10,599 bases of DNA from Planctomycetaceae bacterium. Lineage in GTDB: Bacteria; Planctomycetota; Planctomycetia; Pirellulales; Thermoguttaceae. Position numbers and translations under genes: made by a program. Positions 7,404 to 10,599 of this stretch are shown in pieces. Location: NCBI GenBank assembly GCA_031274045.1, contig JAISQS010000644.1, positions 1 through 10,599 of the forward strand, given 5' to 3'. The stretch's first letter is position 1; each line of letters starts with the position of its first letter. Under the pieces are notes generated by a model. The model saw only the letters and a program-made list of their open reading frames with translations. It ran no database searches and had not been told where the DNA came from.

Positions 7404-7459
7404 GCGCAGCGGCAATGGACTGGAACGCGTGCGGGATGCCCTCGTTATGCCACACAAGT
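7404..7459 (+). repeat. Left arm of a large inverted repeat (pairs with 7638-7691)
   Basis: This arm contains, in order, GCGCAGCGGC, GGACTGGAACGCG, GCGGGATGCC and CCACACAAGT. The same four blocks occur in the same order and nearly the same spacing on the opposite strand at 7638-7691. Small differences are confined to the joints between blocks. A second, diverged copy of its right end (TTCGTTATACCACATAAGT, 7378-7396) lies just upstream as a direct repeat. Confidence 0.85.
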
Positions 7460-7566
7460 CATAAAAGCATTCGCATAATGTTAGCGACGGGGGCTTGCCC
7501 CCGACGAAGTGGTGTGGGAATCGTGTTGATATTTCAAACCGTCACCCGTCGGCGTAGCCGACAATA

Positions 7567-7635
7567 GCCGCGAAGCGGCGACGGACTGGAACGCGGGCGT
7601 CCCGCCTGCGTTCCAGTCCCTCGCCGCTTCGCGGC
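7567..7635. repeat. 69-base near-perfect palindrome
   Basis: Bases 7567-7599 pair with 7603-7635 across a three-base loop (TCC). There are 33 positions per arm and only two mismatches. Each arm starts with its own small hairpin (GCCGC-GAA-GCGGC and GCCGC-TTC-GCGGC) and carries the GGACTGGAACGC core. As RNA it would form one very stable rod; as DNA it could extrude a cruciform. There is no T-run on either side, so it is not a classical intrinsic terminator. Confidence 0.92.
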
Positions 7636-7637
7636 AA

Positions 7638-7691
7638 ACTTGTGTGGTACAACAAGGCATCCCGCCCGCGTTCCAGTCCGCGCCGCTGCGC
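7638..7691 (-). repeat. Right arm of the large inverted repeat (pairs with 7404-7459)
   Basis: Read on the minus strand it carries GCGCAGCGGC, GGACTGGAACGCG, GCGGGATGCC and CCACACAAGT. It abuts the 69-base palindrome, so nested inverted symmetry exists at two scales. Its inner end begins two bases after the palindrome ends. Confidence 0.85.
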
Positions 7692-7784
7692 GGTAATTGT
7701 CGGATTAACGCCGACGCTATTCACAAAGAAAGCCCAGCGGTCGGTTGCCCACCTTACGAGCACCAATACTTTTCACACCCATTT

Positions 7785-7806
7785 CATCGGTAGCAAGCTC
7801 CCGATG
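7785..7806. terminator. Hairpin downstream of the minus-strand gene, possible weak terminator
   Basis: CATCGG (7785-7790) pairs with CCGATG (7801-7806). Inner AG/CT pairs and a CAAG loop give a 22-base stem-loop 35 bases past the minus-strand stop codon. No T-run follows on the minus strand, so a terminator role is only a possibility. Confidence 0.3.
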
Positions 7807-7841
7807 CTTATCTTCTATCACCTTTCCCGTGAGTTATTCGC

Positions 7842-10415
7842 TTAATCTTCTTTTAGTAAATCTTTTAGTTGTTGTTTACGTTCTATTTCTGTTTCTTGTT
7901 GGATTTCGCGTTGGTTTTTTAGTATGTCGCGTAGGATTTCGATTACTTCGTTGAAGCTTTCCATTGAGACCATGCTGTCGCGTATTGTTGTCATTTTTTT
8001 GATTATTAGGTCAAATTGATCGAGAGCAATTTTGCGTTTGGCGATTGCTTCTTGCCGTATTGGTTTGTTGTTGATTAGTATTGTTTTTTCAAATGCGTTT
8101 ATCAATCTGTCCAATTCAGGGAAATCACGTTCAACCAACGCAGTAATCGGCGAAATGATCCCGCCGTCAATTCGCGACTCTAAATCTGAATTAAAAATTT
8201 TGTTATTTATCATTTCTCGCCGAATCATTTTGAATGATTCGACAATTGCCCTCAATTCATAAACTTCCTTTTGAGTATCTCTCAAAGCTCTTGATATATG
8301 GTATTGACCTCGTGTTGATTGTTCTTTTGGGATTGTGTCAAGTAGTTCTTTCTTTTTGTTGTCTAATTCTGCTTGCCGTTTTGGTTTTTCTTCTTCCGGC
8401 GTATCGTCCGGTATTTTCATTGCGTCAATTTCTTTGACCTGTGACTCCGTCGGATCAAGAGGATAATTCTCAACATCCACCAAACGCTTTGTCGTCTCAA
8501 CCTCACCAATCAAAACCTCAAACCGCTGCCTCAACGAAATCTCACGCACCTCAAGCAATCCCTTCAACCGCTCCGCTGTCACAACCTCAACTCCCCAATC
8601 TTGACCAACACCCACCTGATACTTTTGCGGCGGATCAAGATCAAATTTGTCCATCGCCTCAACACGCAACACCAACTTATCTCCCGGCACCAACTTCAAA
8701 TCCTCAACCTTAAATTCATTATTAACAGTGAAAAGAGTCTGCATCCGACCAATACCGGAAATTATTACCGTTCCAGATTCTTCATTGCTTTTGGTCAAAT
8801 CAGAATCTTTCTTTGTCAAATCAGAATCATTCGTGTCAGTTTTTTCGGTATCTGTTTTTTTGTCGTCATCGGATTGCATTGCAAATGCGGCGAAAGATCG
8901 TAACTCAAAACGAGGCGGCTGATTTTGTCTGCCTTGATTTTGGCTTATCTGATTTTGATCGCCTGAATTTTGGTCGTCTGATTTTTTGTCGATATTTTTA
9001 TTTGGGTCGTTTTCGTCTGGTGGTTTTCGTTGGATGGTGTAGTTGTATTGTGCGTTTGACAGACCGTTGTCGTCAGTGATTTCGCCGACTGTCGGCAAGA
9101 CGGCATTGGGCGTAATTGCACTTCCGATTCCGTCAAGCCGCGTTGTCACTGACGGCGGTTGGTCTTTCATTATGTTGAATTCGAATCGGATTGTTTGTTT
9201 GTTGCGTAAATTGTCGGTATCTTGAATTTGAAATATGAGCGAAGTGTCGTCTCGCAGATTTTGCAATGAGTACCCGAATTCAGAAAACGGCGCGGATAAA
9301 TTTTCTTCACGAATCGTTAAAGTTTCTTTGTTGTTGATTGTTATTTTTGCGTTCGTCAAAGGCTTGCTTGCGGTCATGGCAATATCGATTGACGTACCGT
9401 CGGGAATGGTAGTTCTGATGCTCGGCGTGATTGTCCGCGTTTCTCGTTGCATGTACGAAGGGAACGTTTGCGTAATTTTTACATCCGATAATACCGGCGG
9501 CGGCACCACCTCAATTGTTAAACCGTCAACAATTGAATCCGCGCCTTGTACACGCAATTTGACCGTCTCCAACAACTCCACAAACGTATACGAAAAAATC
9601 CGCCAGTCCAAATTATCAACTTTGTCAATACGAAATTGATCGATCAATATCACGCGGTATCCGCTTTCACTTGAACCGACCCGCAACCGAACCGTATCTG
9701 GTACAAGCGGCATACTCGTATCCGCGCGAACTATCAACGTAAACGAATCACCTCGACCTATCCGAATAAAGTTTCCATTGAACCCATCAACCACAAGCCG
9801 CGAACGGCGAGGCCAATCCAACTCTGAAAGAAGCAAATTACGCGAAAACCACATCTCCGCCGTCTCCGCAAACTTGACACAAAAAAAGACCGCAACACAA
9901 AGCAACACAACAGCAGAAAAAATCCGAAAAGTTAATCGCCCAAAACGGAAAAATTTATGTACATTTACTCCCCGCAATTTATCCGATGCCGTAGTCATCG
10001 TCTCTTGCAAAAATTCGGGAACAACCTCACCAGACCGATAACGTGTATTGCCAATCTCAACCGTTGTAACAAGTGATTCCTTGAGATCAGGAACGTATCG
10101 CTCAAACAGATAAGCGAGTTGACTCCCCTTGATCTTTATAAAAAGAAGACTCAAAAGATAACGCCACACAACATAAAATATCCCAAAAATAATCAACGGA
10201 AATAAAACCACCCTAACCGTCAACGAAAACTGAAAAAAACGATCAAGCAAAAAATCCAACACAAAAATAAAAACCACATAAAACACCACAACCACAAGAC
10301 CATCAAAAAACATGTAAGTCCGCAAAAGCCGCCTCAACACAGACAAACTTTGATCAATAATTTGCGGCTGCCTAATTTCCGGCAACGAAACCGGTTGGTA
10401 ATCTGTATTTGACAT
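7842..10415 (-). CDS. Large three-pass envelope protein, DUF4175-like (planctomycete type)
   Basis: 857 residues from ATG (10413-10415) to TAA (7842-7844). An N-terminal hydrophilic tail of about 34 residues is followed by membrane helices near 35-58 and 66-93, a charged segment of about 70 residues, and a third helix near 163-183. Then comes a long beta-rich extracytoplasmic region with Ig-like character, including a PPPVLSDVKI...TFPSYMQRE stretch around residues 310-322. A polar insert (about 460-545) is built from Asp/Asn/Gln/Lys/Thr repeats. The final 150 residues look strongly helical; near the end an FNEVIEILRDILKNQ motif precedes a charged tail. The helix arrangement and PSY-type stretch recall DUF4175 proteins and the large hypothetical proteins near MoxR-DUF58-transglutaminase genes in planctomycetes. 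No catalytic residues are recognised, so a structural or scaffolding role in the envelope is only an inference. No Shine-Dalgarno sequence precedes the start (AATAAATTCA before ATG). It is convergent with the chemoreceptor. That it is a real gene is nearly certain; the family is moderately sure. Confidence 0.85.
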   Translation of the reverse strand: MSNTDYQPVSLPEIRQPQIIDQSLSVLRRLLRTYMFFDGLVVVVFYVVFIFVLDFLLDRFFQFSLTVRVVLFPLIIFGIFYVVWRYLLSLLFIKIKGSQLAYLFERYVPDLKESLVTTVEIGNTRYRSGEVVPEFLQETMTTASDKLRGVNVHKFFRFGRLTFRIFSAVVLLCVAVFFCVKFAETAEMWFSRNLLLSELDWPRRSRLVVDGFNGNFIRIGRGDSFTLIVRADTSMPLVPDTVRLRVGSSESGYRVILIDQFRIDKVDNLDWRIFSYTFVELLETVKLRVQGADSIVDGLTIEVVPPPVLSDVKITQTFPSYMQRETRTITPSIRTTIPDGTSIDIAMTASKPLTNAKITINNKETLTIREENLSAPFSEFGYSLQNLRDDTSLIFQIQDTDNLRNKQTIRFEFNIMKDQPPSVTTRLDGIGSAITPNAVLPTVGEITDDNGLSNAQYNYTIQRKPPDENDPNKNIDKKSDDQNSGDQNQISQNQGRQNQPPRFELRSFAAFAMQSDDDKKTDTEKTDTNDSDLTKKDSDLTKSNEESGTVIISGIGRMQTLFTVNNEFKVEDLKLVPGDKLVLRVEAMDKFDLDPPQKYQVGVGQDWGVEVVTAERLKGLLEVREISLRQRFEVLIGEVETTKRLVDVENYPLDPTESQVKEIDAMKIPDDTPEEEKPKRQAELDNKKKELLDTIPKEQSTRGQYHISRALRDTQKEVYELRAIVESFKMIRREMINNKIFNSDLESRIDGGIISPITALVERDFPELDRLINAFEKTILINNKPIRQEAIAKRKIALDQFDLIIKKMTTIRDSMVSMESFNEVIEILRDILKNQREIQQETEIERKQQLKDLLKED
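8794..8828 (-). repeat. 21-base in-frame repeat coding DSDLTK heptads in the minus-strand gene
   Basis: GTCAAATCAGAATC occurs at 8794-8807 and again at 8815-8828, a period of 21 bases. On the coding strand this gives DSDLTKK followed by DSDLTKS. It lies in the polar insert that runs from about 8780 to 9035, next to TDT-type and QNQ-type runs. Confidence 0.75.
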
Positions 10416-10599
10416 TGAATTTATTTTTTGTACGAAATGTTATTTGTATGAATGTTAATGGCAGTTTAATTTTGCTGATAATTTCGTTTTTTGTGGGGCA
10501 TTTACATCGTGCCTTTTATTAAGCACTTTGTCAATGCAAAGTATCAACGCCCTGAAAGGGCAAAATATCATAGCGTAGGGCAACGCCCTACGATAATTG
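10416..10599. other. Upstream region of the minus-strand gene, reaching the window edge
   Basis: 184 bases with no visible gene. The part next to the start codon is AT-rich and should hold the promoter of the minus-strand gene, but only an isolated TTGACA (minus strand, 10534 to 10529) was seen, without a good -10 box at the right distance. The last 55 bases hold two small palindromes and may continue into a repeat element beyond the edge. Confidence 0.5.
10545..10592. repeat. Pair of GCCCT-type palindromes sharing CAACGCCCT
   Basis: GCCCT-GAA-AGGGC (10549-10561) and CGTAGGGC-AAC-GCCCTACG (10574-10592) are perfect stem-loops with three-base loops. Both contain CAACGCCCT (10545-10553 and 10581-10589), spaced 36 bases apart. 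The second matches the inverted 13-mer at 7363-7375. They look like dispersed extragenic palindromes. Confidence 0.75.

Larger units (their letters stand above)
7357..7841. other. 485-base GC-rich repeat cluster between convergent genes
   Basis: No credible gene: short frames across it are made of the repeat itself. It is clearly richer in G and C than the neighbouring genes between about 7399 and 7720. It contains four copies of the 12-mer GGACTGGAACGC, two forward (7417-7428, 7583-7594) and two reversed (7608-7619, 7668-7679). Several self-complementary hairpins are also present: 7399-7413 (GCCGC/GCGGC), 7488-7503 (CGGGGG/CCCCCG), 7548-7562 (GTCGGC-GTA-GCCGAC), 7567-7579, 7623-7635, 7678-7693 (CCGCGC/GCGCGG) and 7699-7715 (GTCGG/CCGAC). 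It lies at a convergent gene junction and may help end transcription from both sides, although no T-runs follow the stems. It looks like a mosaic of dispersed palindromic elements. Confidence 0.8.

Noticed and set aside
7399..7715. CRISPR array or insertion sequence in the repeat cluster
   Set aside because: The repeats are inverted and irregularly spaced with no uniform spacers, and no transposase frame or target duplication is visible.
7542..7766. Short minus-strand frame of 74 codons over the palindrome cluster, with an internally repeated GLER.RDA-type peptide
   Set aside because: The repeated peptide is only the translation of the inverted DNA repeats. There is no ribosome binding site or independent protein signal.
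10506..10534. Possible sigma-70 promoter of the minus-strand gene with TTGACA as -35
   Set aside because: The -35 is perfect, but the hexamer 17 bases on is CACGAT, a poor -10, and the start codon is over 110 bases away.

Overview
The window holds three long genes with two gene-poor spacers between them. It looks like a piece of a Gram-negative-type bacterium with moderate to low GC, most plausibly a planctomycete. Three things point that way: a very large TgpA/DUF3488-type transglutaminase membrane protein, a large DUF4175-like envelope protein whose C-terminal coiled coil resembles planctomycete proteins, and the near absence of Shine-Dalgarno sequences at the minus-strand gene. This assignment is an inference from protein style; no rRNA or marker gene is present.

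Layout. Positions 1-3462 (+) encode a transglutaminase-like membrane protein that is already open at the left edge, so its true start lies upstream. Positions 3463-3888 form a 426-base leader region with a 12-base perfect palindrome and a run of small hairpins that could form a structured leader RNA. Positions 3889-7356 (+) encode a methyl-accepting chemotaxis protein of 1155 residues, roughly twice the usual size. Positions 7357-7841 carry no credible gene but hold a cluster of GC-rich inverted repeats centred on a 69-base near-perfect palindrome. Positions 7842-10415 (-) encode an 857-residue three-pass membrane protein of DUF4175-like character, convergent with the chemoreceptor gene. The last 184 bases hold the upstream region of that gene and two more small palindromes.

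How the genes relate. In many bacteria TgpA/DUF3488-DUF4129 proteins lie next to MoxR ATPase and DUF58 genes, and in planctomycetes large DUF4175-like proteins are found in the same neighbourhood, so the two outer genes probably belong to one envelope-maintenance theme. The chemoreceptor between them has its own long leader and looks like an independent transcription unit. All three proteins carry low-complexity, repeat-built inserts at domain boundaries.

The most remarkable feature is in the chemoreceptor. A dCache sensor domain appears to be split after its first long helix by an insert of about 400 residues. The insert has an Asn/Asp-rich part with an EF-hand-like loop, then 21 uninterrupted 11-residue (33-base) repeats with the 4-3-4 hydrophobic spacing of a right-handed hendecad coiled coil. 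This would be a long, strongly acidic periplasmic rod built into a sensor.
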